Below, piece by piece: positions 53,154-63,189 of a DNA stretch of 64,000 nt; position 1 is the first letter of the stretch, and the number at the start of each line of letters is the position of its first letter. The translations under genes and the position numbers were made by a program. Below the pieces are notes generated by a model that saw nothing but the letters and a program-made list of their open reading frames with translations, was not told where the DNA came from and searched no databases. The DNA comes from Marinomonas gallaica (lineage in GTDB: Bacteria; Pseudomonadota; Gammaproteobacteria; Pseudomonadales; Marinomonadaceae): contig NZ_LTAX01000010.1 of assembly GCF_001639745.1 (NCBI RefSeq), positions 62,001 through 126,000 on the forward strand. Direction: 5' to 3'.

Positions 53154-54320
53154 ATGTCAATTGACGTTCATTCTTTTTACACACCAGAGCAATTCAACCG
53201 TATCAAAGCGGTTGCTGATACCAAAGAAACCCCCTTTGTTGTCATCGACACACAGATGATTGACGAGGCTTATACTGAGCTAACAAAAGGCTTCCCTACA
53301 GCCGATGTGTTTTACGCCATCAAAGCTAACCCAGCACCAGAGATTTTACGTCTCCTTCGGGATCGCGGCTCAAACTTTGATGTCGCTTCACGCTACGAAT
53401 TAGACAAGCTGTTTGCTATTGGCGGTATATCTCCTGACCAAGTCAGTTACGGTAACACGATTAAAAAAGCGGCGGATGTTCGTTACTTTTATGAGCAAGG
53501 TGTGCGTATGTTCGCGACTGACTCAGAAGCGGACCTTCGCAACATTGCAAAAGCCGCACCTGGTTCACGCATTTACGTACGTATTTTAACGGAAGGCACT
53601 GTATCCGCTGACTGGCCTTTGTCTCGTAAGTTTGGTTGTCGCCCAGACATGGCCATGGATCTGTTGATTCTTGCTAAAGAGCTTGGCTTAGAACCCTACG
53701 GTGTGTCATTCCACGTAGGTTCCCAGCAACGTGATATCGGCGCATGGGATGCCGCAATCGCGAGCGTTCGCTTTATCTTCGAACGCCTTAGAAAAGAAGA
53801 TGGTATCGAATTACAAATGATTAATATGGGTGGCGGTTTCCCTGCTAACTACATTAGTCGAACAAATGACTTAGCAACGTATGCTGAAGAGATCACGCGC
53901 TTTCTTGAAGAAGACTTCGGCGCAAAAATGCCACGCATTGTTCTTGAGCCAGGCCGCTCACTGATTTCTAATGCCGGCATTTTGGTCAGTGAAGTGGTCT
54001 TGATTTCACGTAAATCGCATACAGCATTGAACCGCTGGATTTTTACCGATGTCGGTAAATTCTCTGGCTTGATTGAAACACTGGATGAATCCATTAAGTA
54101 CCCTATTCATGTTGAGAAAACAGGGGAACTTGAGGAAGTTATTATCGCAGGACCCACCTGTGACAGTGCAGACATCATGTACGAACATTACAAGTATGGA
54201 CTGCCACTGAACCTAGCTATTGGCGATCGGTTGTACTGGCTATCCACAGGCGCTTACACAACCACTTACAGCGCGATTGAATTCAATGGTTTCCCACCAT
54301 TGAAGTCGTACTGCATCTAA
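53154..54320 (+). CDS. type III-fold (alanine-racemase-like) ornithine/lysine decarboxylase
   Basis: PLP-dependent decarboxylase that makes putrescine or cadaverine. The 388 residues match the eukaryotic-type ornithine decarboxylases of Pseudomonas (SpeC, 387). The PLP Lys is in FYAIKANPAPE; SFHVGSQQRD, MGGGFP and EPGRSLIS follow; the catalytic Cys is in GPTCDSADIM. Substrate preference between ornithine and lysine cannot be read. Start 53154 follows AGGAG; the longer frame to 53124 is less likely. It ends at a strong terminator. A 150-base leader precedes it. Confidence 0.92.
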   Translation: MSIDVHSFYTPEQFNRIKAVADTKETPFVVIDTQMIDEAYTELTKGFPTADVFYAIKANPAPEILRLLRDRGSNFDVASRYELDKLFAIGGISPDQVSYGNTIKKAADVRYFYEQGVRMFATDSEADLRNIAKAAPGSRIYVRILTEGTVSADWPLSRKFGCRPDMAMDLLILAKELGLEPYGVSFHVGSQQRDIGAWDAAIASVRFIFERLRKEDGIELQMINMGGGFPANYISRTNDLATYAEEITRFLEEDFGAKMPRIVLEPGRSLISNAGILVSEVVLISRKSHTALNRWIFTDVGKFSGLIETLDESIKYPIHVEKTGELEEVIIAGPTCDSADIMYEHYKYGLPLNLAIGDRLYWLSTGAYTTTYSAIEFNGFPPLKSYCI

Positions 54321-54352
54321 TTTAGCGCCCTACTTCACTAAAGTAATACCTA

Positions 54353-54388
54353 AAGCCCCTCTGGTTTTTACCTGAGGGGCTTTTTTGT
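54353..54388 (+). terminator. intrinsic terminator of the decarboxylase gene
   Basis: AAAGCCCCTC, 12-base loop, GAGGGGCTTT followed by TTT and more T. Ten-pair stem. Confidence 0.9.
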
Positions 54389-54430
54389 GTTCATTCGGTA
54401 TTTTTATCCTTTTTTGAACGTAGTAATCTA

Positions 54431-55297
54431 ATGACTACCCATTCAATGCAGCAAGGATTCGTCGTGTCCCTTATCGTTTCAGGCCTCTATATTTACCCCG
54501 TTAAATCTTGCCAAGCTGTTCCGCTTCAAGCATCTCCAGTCACTCAAAGCGGCTTGCTATTTGACCGACGCTTTATGGTTATCAATAAAGAAGGTCTATT
54601 CCTAACCGCACGAGAATACCCACAATTAACGCTGATTGATGCCAAATCGGTGCAACATGGCCTAGTATTAACGCACCCGAGCATGAGCAATCCTCTACCT
54701 TTAGAGATTGAGACCTTTACAAATGAATACCGAGAGACCGAAATATGGGAAAAGCTTGTTTCAGCGAACATCACCCATCCTTCAGCAAATGCTTGGTTTA
54801 GCGAATTACTGAATCAACCGGTTGAACTTGTGTATTTTGGTGAGCATTCGACACGCTTTACCAGCCGCAGGCCTGATCAGCCAGTTGCCTTTGCCGACGG
54901 CTATCCGTTTCTATTGACTACCCAAGCCTCATTAGATGATCTAAATAAAAGCGGCCCCCAAATAAACGAGATGGAACGCTTTCGGCCCAATATTGTTATC
55001 TCCGGTAACGAAGCCTTTAACGAAGACACATGGAAACGCATACGTATTGGTGATGTCATTTTTGAAAATGTGAAACCCTGCGTAAGATGCCTTTTCATAA
55101 CACTAGATCCTGATACCGCTGAACGTAGCCCAAAAGGTGAACCACTTCGAACTTTAGCAAAATATCGTTTATTTGATAAAGAAGGCGTTACCTTTGGGGT
55201 CAATCTTGTGACTGAAAACGAGGGAGTAATCGCGGTTGGTGATGAGGTCGAAATACTTGAATATCAAACACCGTACGCTTACACAGATAAGCGTTAA
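54431..55297 (+). CDS. MOSC-domain protein (YcbX-like N-terminal half)
   Basis: 288 residues. A MOSC N-terminal beta barrel (GLYIYPVKSCQAVPL, LFDRRFMVINKEG) precedes the MOSC domain, with the conserved Cys in VKPCVRCLFITLDP and the FGVNLV segment. MOSC proteins reduce N-hydroxylated compounds with molybdenum cofactor; YcbX does so with 6-hydroxylaminopurine in E. coli. It lacks the ferredoxin domain of YcbX (369). It would need the cofactor made by moaC-D-E at 48 kb. Alternative start at 54446. Confidence 0.88.
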   Translation: MTTHSMQQGFVVSLIVSGLYIYPVKSCQAVPLQASPVTQSGLLFDRRFMVINKEGLFLTAREYPQLTLIDAKSVQHGLVLTHPSMSNPLPLEIETFTNEYRETEIWEKLVSANITHPSANAWFSELLNQPVELVYFGEHSTRFTSRRPDQPVAFADGYPFLLTTQASLDDLNKSGPQINEMERFRPNIVISGNEAFNEDTWKRIRIGDVIFENVKPCVRCLFITLDPDTAERSPKGEPLRTLAKYRLFDKEGVTFGVNLVTENEGVIAVGDEVEILEYQTPYAYTDKR

Positions 55298-55437
55298 TGA
55301 GATGTTGCTTACGCAGTTCATACATTTAAATTGAACAATGAATTAGTTTGATTACGGTTTGAAACGAAACTCTATGGAAAGTATATGGTTAATTGCTGGG
55401 TTCAAGCATAAGCTTAGTTCATAGGGAGGTGATTGTT

Positions 55438-55938
55438 ATGAATACAGTCAACGCTAAAAACTGCCCTTACGATCTCAGCCCAGAGACGCTAAAGACAGGA
55501 TCAATATTTGGTGCGCTTAGTCCTTCTTCTATTGAATATTTAGTTCATAGAGGAGACCTAATAGAGCTTAAAGCTGGGGAGCAACTTTTCAAAGATGATG
55601 ACAAAGGCGACAACTTTTACATCATTATTGAAGGCACCCTCTGCTATTACCGTGATAGCGATGATGCATCATCACTTATTCGTAGAGTATCGTTTGGGCA
55701 AGCGCTTGGGTATGTAACAATGATTTCACTGTCATCCCGCAACGGCCATGCCGTCGCAGAAACAGATTCAGTGCTATTGAAAATCGACTACAACGTGTTT
55801 GGTGAGTTCCACGATCGCTTCGCGTTCGATTTTGGAATTTTGATATTAAATCTTTCACGAGATATGGCTCGCAACGTTCAAGTATTGAGCCGTACACTGG
55901 CCGACGCTGGTATTAGCGTTGATTTAAGCAAACATTAA
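55438..55938 (+). CDS. cyclic nucleotide-binding domain protein without HTH
   Basis: 166 residues with a Crp-type sensor fold (LFKDDDKGDNFYIIIEGTL, SFGQALGYVTMISLSSRNGH AVAET region) and a final helix (GILILNLSRDMARNVQVLSR), but no helix-turn-helix. It may sense a nucleotide or an anion by a partner protein, or not bind at all; the Arg that holds the phosphate in Crp is not obvious. Start 55438 has GGGAGG 8 bases upstream. It stops 6 bases from the convergent RidA gene. Confidence 0.85.
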   Translation: MNTVNAKNCPYDLSPETLKTGSIFGALSPSSIEYLVHRGDLIELKAGEQLFKDDDKGDNFYIIIEGTLCYYRDSDDASSLIRRVSFGQALGYVTMISLSSRNGHAVAETDSVLLKIDYNVFGEFHDRFAFDFGILILNLSRDMARNVQVLSRTLADAGISVDLSKH

Positions 55939-55944
55939 AACAGC

Positions 55945-56298
55945 TTATTTCTCTGCAGCAACAACAGAGATTTCTACTAACAATTCAGGACGCGCCATTC
56001 TAGCTTCAACACAAGCTCTTGCTGGCGCGTGACCTTCAGGAACCCACGCATCCCAAACGGCATTCATCGCAGCGAAGTCTTTCATGTCTCGTACATAAAT
56101 GGTTGCTGAAAGCATGTGCTCGCGATCTGAACCTGCTTGCTCAAGTAAAACATCTACTTTATCGAGCATAGTTTGCGTCTGTTCAGTGATATCCGTATTG
56201 GCATCAGCCGCCACTTGACCACATAAAAACACCATACCATTATGCTTAACAATACGACTCATGCGCTGGCTGACTTCTTGACGTTCAATGCTTGACAC
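55945..56298 (-). CDS. RidA-family protein
   Basis: 117-residue member of the RidA (YjgF/YER057c/UK114) family, which hydrolyses reactive enamine/imine intermediates. It carries [10 protein letters not shown], the trimer helix [13 protein letters not shown], and the substrate Arg in [17 protein letters not shown]. The general order is that of the RidA subgroup whose members are not always deaminases (YoaB-like). It is convergent with the cyclic nucleotide-binding gene. Confidence 0.92.
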   Translation of the reverse strand: MSSIERQEVSQRMSRIVKHNGMVFLCGQVAADANTDITEQTQTMLDKVDVLLEQAGSDREHMLSATIYVRDMKDFAAMNAVWDAWVPEGHAPARACVEARMARPELLVEISVVAAEK

Positions 56299-56447
56299 TG
56301 GCTTTCTCCGTTAAGTTAAAAAGCCTATCTTAACAGGCAAAATACAGTTTATTAAACTGAAATCTATTGGAAAGCAATGCTATAACACTGTAAAGATAAG
56401 CACTGGAAGCTGAATCGACTATTTCTTGCCAAGTTTTCTGCGGCCTA

Positions 56448-57056
56448 TTAATATTCAAGGCCTTTTTGCGCTTTAATACCACGCTTGAAGGCATGCTTTA
56501 TTTCTTTGATTTCGCTGACCGTATTAGCTAGCTCAATCAGCTCATCACTCGCACCGCGGCCAGTTACAACTAAATGCTGCATCAATGGGCGATTCATAAG
56601 CGCTTTCAGCACATTGTCGGCATCAAGGTATTCGTAATGCAACAAATACGTCAGTTCATCTAATACAACCAGATCGTATTCTTCATCTGCCAATAGAGCT
56701 TCTGCTTTTGCCCAAGTTTGAACCGAACTGGTAATATCTTGTTCACGATTCTGACTCTCCCAAGTAAAGCCCGTATCCATTATATGCCACGTTACGTTCG
56801 GGTGGGCTTTGAAAAAGTCGATCTCACCGGTGTTCCACTCACCCTTAAGAAACTGCACAACACCTACCTTCATATTGTGGCCTAACGCACGTGCCACCAT
56901 ACCTAATGCCGAGCTAGACTTACCTTTACCGTTACCCGTTAATAGCACAAACGTGCCCTTCTCTTCTTGGGCTTTTTCAATGCGCTTATCAACGTGCTGT
57001 TTGATTTTTTGCATGCGCTCAGCATGCTTCTCTGGATCATGAATTGCTTTAGCCAT
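56448..57056 (-). CDS. cobO: corrinoid adenosyltransferase
   Basis: Adds the adenosyl group to cob(I)alamin or cobyrinate. The 202 residues match CobO/BtuR: Walker-type loop LLTGNGKGKSSSALGMVAR, VGVVQFLKGEW, DLVVLDELTYLL, and VTGRGASDELIELA. It lies 4 bases after the SRPBCC gene and is part of a metH-SRPBCC-cobO run on one strand, linking a B12 user with a B12 enzyme. No other cobalamin biosynthesis gene is in the window. Confidence 0.95.
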   Translation of the reverse strand: MAKAIHDPEKHAERMQKIKQHVDKRIEKAQEEKGTFVLLTGNGKGKSSSALGMVARALGHNMKVGVVQFLKGEWNTGEIDFFKAHPNVTWHIMDTGFTWESQNREQDITSSVQTWAKAEALLADEEYDLVVLDELTYLLHYEYLDADNVLKALMNRPLMQHLVVTGRGASDELIELANTVSEIKEIKHAFKRGIKAQKGLEY

Positions 57057-57060
57057 AGCT

Positions 57061-57516
57061 CTACATCCTCTTAGCTTGTTGCTTAATACTTTCTAACCAT
57101 AAATTTAATATATTATTTACGATTAATTTCTTTTCATCCCAAACCCTTGCAGCGAAGGCACCCGATAAACTGTATCGAATTGTTAAGCATACCGCTGAAG
57201 ACGACTCTTCAATAAACGTAAATGACCAATTCTCATGATGTCTACAAAACAGACATCGAAACGAACTCTCGAAAGTAAGCAATTTACCCGGAGTCGATTC
57301 AACCACTTCCGCAACCAAAGATAACGGCCCTCGCAATGATTGAAGCGTTAATTGCAACTTTGAGCCGGTATGGAACCCCAAGCTCGCTTCAAACTTCTGC
57401 AAAGCGCGGTTCCATTGATATTGAGTAGGAGACGTTAAAAGATCCCAAGCCATAAGGCTTGGGATCGGCAGCAAGACATCTGCTTGAAGAGAGAAAGGGG
57501 AATTAGATGCGGTCAT
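57061..57516 (-). CDS. SRPBCC-fold protein between metH and cobO
   Basis: 151 residues; one domain with the START/polyketide cyclase fold (helix-grip), seen in [20 protein letters not shown], the beta strands [20 protein letters not shown], and the C-terminal long helix. The function is unknown; the family binds hydrophobic ligands. Its start overlaps the metH stop by 14 bases and it ends 4 bases before cobO. Two Cys near residue 88-91 (RCLFCRHH) look like a metal or disulfide site. Confidence 0.7.
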   Translation of the reverse strand: MTASNSPFSLQADVLLPIPSLMAWDLLTSPTQYQWNRALQKFEASLGFHTGSKLQLTLQSLRGPLSLVAEVVESTPGKLLTFESSFRCLFCRHHENWSFTFIEESSSAVCLTIRYSLSGAFAARVWDEKKLIVNNILNLWLESIKQQAKRM

Positions 57517-60500
57517 CCTCTGGATCATATCCTAAATTAGGTGCTAACCAACGCTCAGCATCATCTTTGCTCATACCTTTGCGCTCTGCGTAACTATCCA
57601 CTTGGTCTGGACCAATTTTACCAACACCGAAGTAATTACTTTCTTCGTTACCAAAATACCAGCCACTGACTGCAGCCGTCGGCAACATTGCATAACTTTC
57701 CGTGAGATTGATACCAGTCTTTGCTTCCACATCTAGCAGCTGCCATAACTTGTCTTTCTCGGTATGATCAGGACAAGCTGGGTAGCCCGGTGCAGGTCGA
57801 ATCCCTTTATAGCGTTCTTTAATCAGCTCTTCGTTTGTCAAAGACTCATCCGACGCGTAACCCCAAAGCTCTTTACGTACTTTAAGGTGAAGGTACTCAG
57901 CCGTTGCTTCTGCTAGTCGGTCAGCAACCGCTTTAATCATAATCGAATTATAGTCATCATGATCGGCCTCAAAACGGGCGACAATCGGATCAATCCCAAA
58001 ACCTGCCGCACATGCGAACGCACCAATGTAATCATTACCCTGCTCTTTTGGTGCTACGAAATCAGACAAACACTGGTTGTATTTGCCAGCGGCTGTCAGC
58101 TCATTCTGATTACGCAAAAAGTTCAGGCGCATCACTTCACTTTCACGACTTTCATCGGAGTAAATCGCAACATCGTCATCATTGACCTGATTCGCTGGGA
58201 ACAAGCCAACAATTGCTTTGGCGTCCAACCAACCTTCATTAATAACTGTAGCCAACATTTCTTTAGCGTCTTGAAACAAGCGCGTTGCTTCTTCACCCAC
58301 AACGTTATCCGTTAGGATTCGAGGGTAAGCCCCCGCCAACTCCCACGTTTGGAAAAATGGCGTCCAATCAATGTAGTTCTGCACTTCATTAAAATCGATG
58401 TCAGCCGCGTCGAAAACCGTGACACCCAATTTGTTTGGCGTTTTGATGCTTGAGAAATCAATGGGCGTTTTATTTAAGCGCGCTTTATCAAGCGATACGC
58501 GACGCCCTGCTTTGGCACGGTCTTTATAACGCATACGTGTTTTTTCATAATCGTCTTGAACTTCGGCAATAAACTTCGCACGACGCTCTTCATCTTTGGT
58601 TACCAAGGCGCTGGCAACGCTAACACTGCGCGACGCATTGGTCACATGGACAACTTGGTTGTTTTTATAGTTTTGCTCGATCTTAACGGCGGTATGGGCT
58701 TTAGACGTTGTCGCCCCACCGATCATCACAGGGATATGAAAATCTTGACGTTGCATTTCTTTAGCAACGTGCACCATTTCGTCCAAGGAAGGTGTGATCA
58801 AACCAGACAAACCAATAATATCTGCATTTTCTTCTTTCGCAGTACGCAAAATCTTTTCAGAAGACACCATGACACCCAGATCAATCACTTCAAAGTTATT
58901 ACATTGAAGGACCACACCTACGATGTTTTTACCGATATCGTGCACGTCGCCTTTTACGGTGGCCATGATAACTTTACCAGCACTGGATGACGCCGTTGAC
59001 TTGTTACGCAGCTTCTCTTCTTCGATAAACGGCATCAAGTAAGCGACCGCTTTTTTCATAACACGTGCGGATTTGACCACCTGAGGCAAGAACATCTTAC
59101 CGGAACCAAATAGATCCCCCACTACGCTCATGCCATCCATCAATGGCCCTTCAATCACCTGTAGCGGTCGATCAAACAGTTGTCTAGCTTCTTCGGTATC
59201 ATCATCAATGAATTCCGTGATGCCTTTTACTAAAGCGTGAGTCAGACGCTCACCAACGGGTAAACCTCGCCACTCTTGCGTTTCTTTTTCAACCGCTTCG
59301 CCCGTGCCCACAAACTCACCTGCAATGGCCAACAAGTTATCCGTTGCATCTGGCGTACGGTTCAATACAGCATCTTCTACGGCGTCACGCAGACGCACAG
59401 GAATATCTTCATAAACGGCTAACTGACCAGCGTTAACAATACCCATTGTCATGCCATTTTTAATGGCGTGATACAAGAATACGGCATGAATGGCTTCACG
59501 AACTGGATTGTTACCACGGAACGAGAAGGACACGTTCGATACACCACCAGACACTTTGGCATACGGCAGTTCGCGTTTAATATCCGCTGTCGCCTCAATA
59601 AAATCCAATGCGTAGCGGTTATGCTCCTCAATACCCGTTGCGATGGCAAAGATATTTGGATCAAAAATAATGTCTTCTGGCGGAAAACCAACTTGGTTCA
59701 CTAAGATATCGTATGAACGACGACAAATTTCGATTTTACGCTCGCGTGTATCGGCTTGACCTACTTCATCAAAAGCCATCACGATGACCGCAGCGCCATA
59801 CTTCATCAGCAGCTTGGCTTGTTCAATGAACTTTTCTTCGCCTTCTTTCATACTGATCGAGTTCACAACACCCTTACCTTGGATGTTTTTTAAACCCGTC
59901 TCTAAGATTTCCCACTTAGAGGAATCCAGCATAATCGGCACACGAGAGATGTCTGGCTCAGAGGCAATCAACTTCAAGAAGCGTTCCATGGCCGCCTCTG
60001 AATCCAGCATACCTTCGTCCATGTTGATGTCGATGATCTGAGCACCGTTTTCAACTTGCTGGCGAGCGACATCTAGCGCTGTATCAAAATCGCCTTCTTT
60101 AATAAGGCGTTTAAACATCGCTGAGCCGGTTACGTTGGTGCGCTCACCTACGTTAACAAACAAACTTTGATCACTGATATTAAAGGGTTCAAGACCAGCA
60201 AGGCGACATTCTTTAGGAATATCTGGAATTACACGAGGCGCTGCATTTAAAAATGCATCAGCAAACGCTTTAATGTGGGCAGGCTCAGTACCACAACAGC
60301 CACCAATGATATTCAAGAAGCCCGAATCCGCCCAAGACTGAATTTCTTCCAGCATTTCTTCTGGCGACTCATCGTATTCACCAAAGGCATTTGGTAAGCC
60401 CGCATTCGGGTGAGCTGAGACGTAGGTATCAGCGATATTGGATAACTCTTCCACGTATTGGCGAAGATCTTTAGGCCCCAAGGCACAGTTAAGACCCACG

Positions 60501-61237
60501 GATATAGGTCGTGCGTGAGATATAGAGTTCCAGAAGGCTTCGGTTGTTTGCCCCGACAGCGTGCGCCCTGATGCATCGGTAATGGTACCGGAAATCATAA
60601 TCGGGTAACGCATATTGTGATCTTCAAAGTATTGCAGCGCAGCGAAGATTGCAGCTTTCGCATTCAACGTATCGAAAATGGTTTCGATCAATAATAAATC
60701 GGCGCCACCTTTGATTAAACCATCAATCGAAGTGGTATAGGCATTCACCAGCTCATCAAACGTAACGTTACGATAGCCAGGATCATTAACATCTGGCGAG
60801 ATGGTGCAAGTACGGCTAGTAGGTCCCACTGCACCGGCTACGAAACGAGGTTTATTTGGGTTTTGTGCGGTGAATTCATCCGCTGCTTCACGAGCTAACT
60901 TCGCAGCCTCAAAATTAATTTCATAGCTGAGTGATTCCATATGGTAATCAAGCATTGAAATGGAGTTGGCGTTGAACGTATTGGTCTCAATAATATCTGA
61001 GCCCGCTTCAAGATACGCTGAATGAATCGCCTTAATGACTTGAGGCTGAGTTAATGACAGTAAGTCATTGTTGCCTTTTAATTCACTATGCCAATCGCTA
61101 AAGCGCTCGCCACGATAATCCTGCTCTTCAAATTTATAACTCTGGATCATGGTACCCATACCACCGTCCAGAATTAGGATATTATCTTTTAAACGACTTT
61201 CGATAACGTCATACGAATCAGACTTAACCACTGTCAC
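57503..61237 (-). CDS. metH: cobalamin-dependent methionine synthase
   Basis: Moves the methyl group of methyltetrahydrofolate to homocysteine through bound B12. The 1244 residues match E. coli MetH (1227): homocysteine domain with zinc Cys near 312 (GGCCGTEP), folate domain ([28 protein letters not shown]), B12 domain with the axial His in DVHDIGKN near 766, and the C-terminal activation domain ([12 protein letters not shown]). Start 61237 is the first Met. It heads the metH-SRPBCC-cobO run. No cobalamin riboswitch pattern was seen in the 115 bases upstream. Confidence 0.98.
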   Translation of the reverse strand: MTVVKSDSYDVIESRLKDNILILDGGMGTMIQSYKFEEQDYRGERFSDWHSELKGNNDLLSLTQPQVIKAIHSAYLEAGSDIIETNTFNANSISMLDYHMESLSYEINFEAAKLAREAADEFTAQNPNKPRFVAGAVGPTSRTCTISPDVNDPGYRNVTFDELVNAYTTSIDGLIKGGADLLLIETIFDTLNAKAAIFAALQYFEDHNMRYPIMISGTITDASGRTLSGQTTEAFWNSISHARPISVGLNCALGPKDLRQYVEELSNIADTYVSAHPNAGLPNAFGEYDESPEEMLEEIQSWADSGFLNIIGGCCGTEPAHIKAFADAFLNAAPRVIPDIPKECRLAGLEPFNISDQSLFVNVGERTNVTGSAMFKRLIKEGDFDTALDVARQQVENGAQIIDINMDEGMLDSEAAMERFLKLIASEPDISRVPIMLDSSKWEILETGLKNIQGKGVVNSISMKEGEEKFIEQAKLLMKYGAAVIVMAFDEVGQADTRERKIEICRRSYDILVNQVGFPPEDIIFDPNIFAIATGIEEHNRYALDFIEATADIKRELPYAKVSGGVSNVSFSFRGNNPVREAIHAVFLYHAIKNGMTMGIVNAGQLAVYEDIPVRLRDAVEDAVLNRTPDATDNLLAIAGEFVGTGEAVEKETQEWRGLPVGERLTHALVKGITEFIDDDTEEARQLFDRPLQVIEGPLMDGMSVVGDLFGSGKMFLPQVVKSARVMKKAVAYLMPFIEEEKLRNKSTASSSAGKVIMATVKGDVHDIGKNIVGVVLQCNNFEVIDLGVMVSSEKILRTAKEENADIIGLSGLITPSLDEMVHVAKEMQRQDFHIPVMIGGATTSKAHTAVKIEQNYKNNQVVHVTNASRSVSVASALVTKDEERRAKFIAEVQDDYEKTRMRYKDRAKAGRRVSLDKARLNKTPIDFSSIKTPNKLGVTVFDAADIDFNEVQNYIDWTPFFQTWELAGAYPRILTDNVVGEEATRLFQDAKEMLATVINEGWLDAKAIVGLFPANQVNDDDVAIYSDESRESEVMRLNFLRNQNELTAAGKYNQCLSDFVAPKEQGNDYIGAFACAAGFGIDPIVARFEADHDDYNSIMIKAVADRLAEATAEYLHLKVRKELWGYASDESLTNEELIKERYKGIRPAPGYPACPDHTEKDKLWQLLDVEAKTGINLTESYAMLPTAAVSGWYFGNEESNYFGVGKIGPDQVDSYAERKGMSKDDAERWLAPNLGYDPEDDRI

Positions 61238-61353
61238 TACCTCTAAAATTTATGCGAGCGTACTATAGCAAACCCGCACCCTTAGTGGTTGAATTTTAGT
61301 AATGGCAAGTTGAGTGATTGTGGATCAGTGGCGCGATCAAGCATGGCAATTGC

Positions 61354-63066
61354 TTAGACGCGTCTTTCAGAACGATTGCTTTGACCTAACTTTCCAACAG
61401 CAAAGCCTAACAGCAAGCCACCCAAGATTGCAGCTCCCCAAAAGCCATATTTATTAAGCCAATCAGTAGAAATCAACTCGACACTTTCAGTGTCTCGGTA
61501 AATCTTACGCAAGATAATTTCACCGTCATAATTCACTTCTTGTGTAACAGAAACATTCATGGTTGCATTGGGACGCTCATTTAAACCACTTAAACGCCAA
61601 CGAAAATTCAGCTGACCTTGATTAAGAGTGGACTCGGCTTCAGCGGCACTCATCATATTCAATGCACTGTCGACAAACAGCTCGGCGTAATAAGTTTGGC
61701 CTTGCACAGGGCTCGCCACATCGGCTGACAACTGTATTTCAAACGTATCATGAAGATTCGCAGAGGTCGGCAGCGACCAGCGAACATTGGTCAGCTCGCT
61801 TTTAAGTTGGTTTTGAAGAGATAAAACCGCTCCTTCAAAGGGAATCAAGTTGTTCACTTGATTCTCAAGCAAGGCTTTTTCTTCAGCCTGTACAACGGAT
61901 TGAGCTTGTAGTGTTTTAATTGCTTGGGCAGAGGAATCATTGCGTGCTCTAAGCTCTACTAGCTGAGCCATCATCTGCTGTTTTTCGGCTGCGCTTGATT
62001 GCAGTTCCTGAGCCAAGCTCTCAGCCTTGGTTTCTTGTGATGCCAATCTCTGTTTAAGCTGTGCCAACTCACGTTCAAGCTCACGATTGCGCTGCGCTGC
62101 GGTTTGATAGGTAGACTCCAGTGATTGCAGCTGATTACCCAAATCATCCTCTTGACGCTGAAGCGCCGCTTCTAATTTCACGACATCGGATTGGTAGCCT
62201 GAAATCAAATTGTTTTGCGCCGACAGTTCAGCCTGCAATCGCGCTACTTTCGCTTCTAATTGCGCGCTATTATCAGCCGCCTCGGGGGCTGAATCATCCG
62301 CCGCAATAACAAGCCGCCCTTTTCGGTGCAACTCGGCATTTTGATTTTGCAACGTATCAATAACATTGCTTTGTACGCGAATTTTGTCCCACAGTACTTG
62401 GTGCTGAGCACGCGCCTCTGACAATGCACCACCAAGCGTCAAATTCTCTTGCCCTAAGGTGTCCAAGGTTTCAGCTAACTGGAGATTTTTGTCTTGCAGC
62501 ATTTTATACTGACTTTTAAGGTGCGCATGCTCAACAGAAAGATCTCGATAATCTTTTGACAAAGCAAAATGCGCGCTGTCTAACGTTCTGAAGCTTTTAT
62601 TAAGCTCCATAAAATCGACTTTACGCTCTGATATCGTCTGTTGAGCGATCTGGACGTCATTTTCTAAACGCTCAATTTTAGCCGTGAGTCGATCGTTCTC
62701 CAAGCGCAGTTGATTATACTGAATTTCCAAGGCATCACGCTCAGCTTCGATCTGACGCATTTGAAGTAGCAAGCTGGCTTCTTTATCTCCCTGCATTAAC
62801 TGAGAAAGCTGGCGATCTTTATCATCTAACTTAGCCGTCAAACGAGCCATTTGATCGGCATTCTCAGTTAATTGTTGACGCAACGCTTCCATTTCAGAAC
62901 GATTATCTGAAGATGAAACATGTTCGGAAGTATTTTCAGAAGCCGCTGGCACAGAATGCAACTTGGTTTGTTGAACAGCGCTGTCTTGATATGTTGTTTG
63001 GGTGCTACAGGCAGATAAGGCAACACCTAAAGCGACCGGCACAACATAGCGATATGGCTTTTTCAT
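61354..63066 (-). CDS. coiled-coil lipoprotein with C-terminal membrane helix
   Basis: 570 residues. An N-terminal lipoprotein signal (VVPVALGVALSACS, lipobox LSAC) leads into a very long coiled coil (about 65-425, many Gln/Glu/Leu heptads), a compact beta domain (about 440-535), and a hydrophobic helix near the end (GFWGAAILGGLLLGFAVGKL) followed by a basic SNRSERRV. If both anchors are used, it could bridge the two membranes or two sites of one. Start 63066 (MKKPYRY) fits the signal; the frame is open to 63081. Confidence 0.75.
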   Translation of the reverse strand: MKKPYRYVVPVALGVALSACSTQTTYQDSAVQQTKLHSVPAASENTSEHVSSSDNRSEMEALRQQLTENADQMARLTAKLDDKDRQLSQLMQGDKEASLLLQMRQIEAERDALEIQYNQLRLENDRLTAKIERLENDVQIAQQTISERKVDFMELNKSFRTLDSAHFALSKDYRDLSVEHAHLKSQYKMLQDKNLQLAETLDTLGQENLTLGGALSEARAQHQVLWDKIRVQSNVIDTLQNQNAELHRKGRLVIAADDSAPEAADNSAQLEAKVARLQAELSAQNNLISGYQSDVVKLEAALQRQEDDLGNQLQSLESTYQTAAQRNRELERELAQLKQRLASQETKAESLAQELQSSAAEKQQMMAQLVELRARNDSSAQAIKTLQAQSVVQAEEKALLENQVNNLIPFEGAVLSLQNQLKSELTNVRWSLPTSANLHDTFEIQLSADVASPVQGQTYYAELFVDSALNMMSAAEAESTLNQGQLNFRWRLSGLNERPNATMNVSVTQEVNYDGEIILRKIYRDTESVELISTDWLNKYGFWGAAILGGLLLGFAVGKLGQSNRSERRV

Positions 63067-63150
63067 TATTATTACTCCCACTCCAGCTAATTTTCTTACT
63101 TCCGAAAGGTATTCATTTTATTGTAGTGTGCTTACTTGACGTTTACCTTA

Positions 63151-63184
63151 CAAAAAAAAGCGCTGGTATGACCAGCGCTTTTCT
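63151..63184. terminator. bidirectional terminator between pepN and the lipoprotein gene region
   Basis: AAAAAGCGCTGGT, loop ATG, ACCAGCGCTTTT: perfect stem with A-run and T-run. On the minus strand it ends pepN (stop at 63190). Confidence 0.9.
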
Positions 63185-63189
63185 ATTAT

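Noticed and set aside
58556..58990. 144-codon plus-strand ORF antisense to metH
   Set aside because: It mirrors the B12-domain codons of metH; composition and lack of a ribosome site mark it as a shadow.
61238..61353. Cobalamin riboswitch upstream of metH
   Set aside because: No B12-box (GCCACTG-like) or long structured leader fits in the 115 bases.
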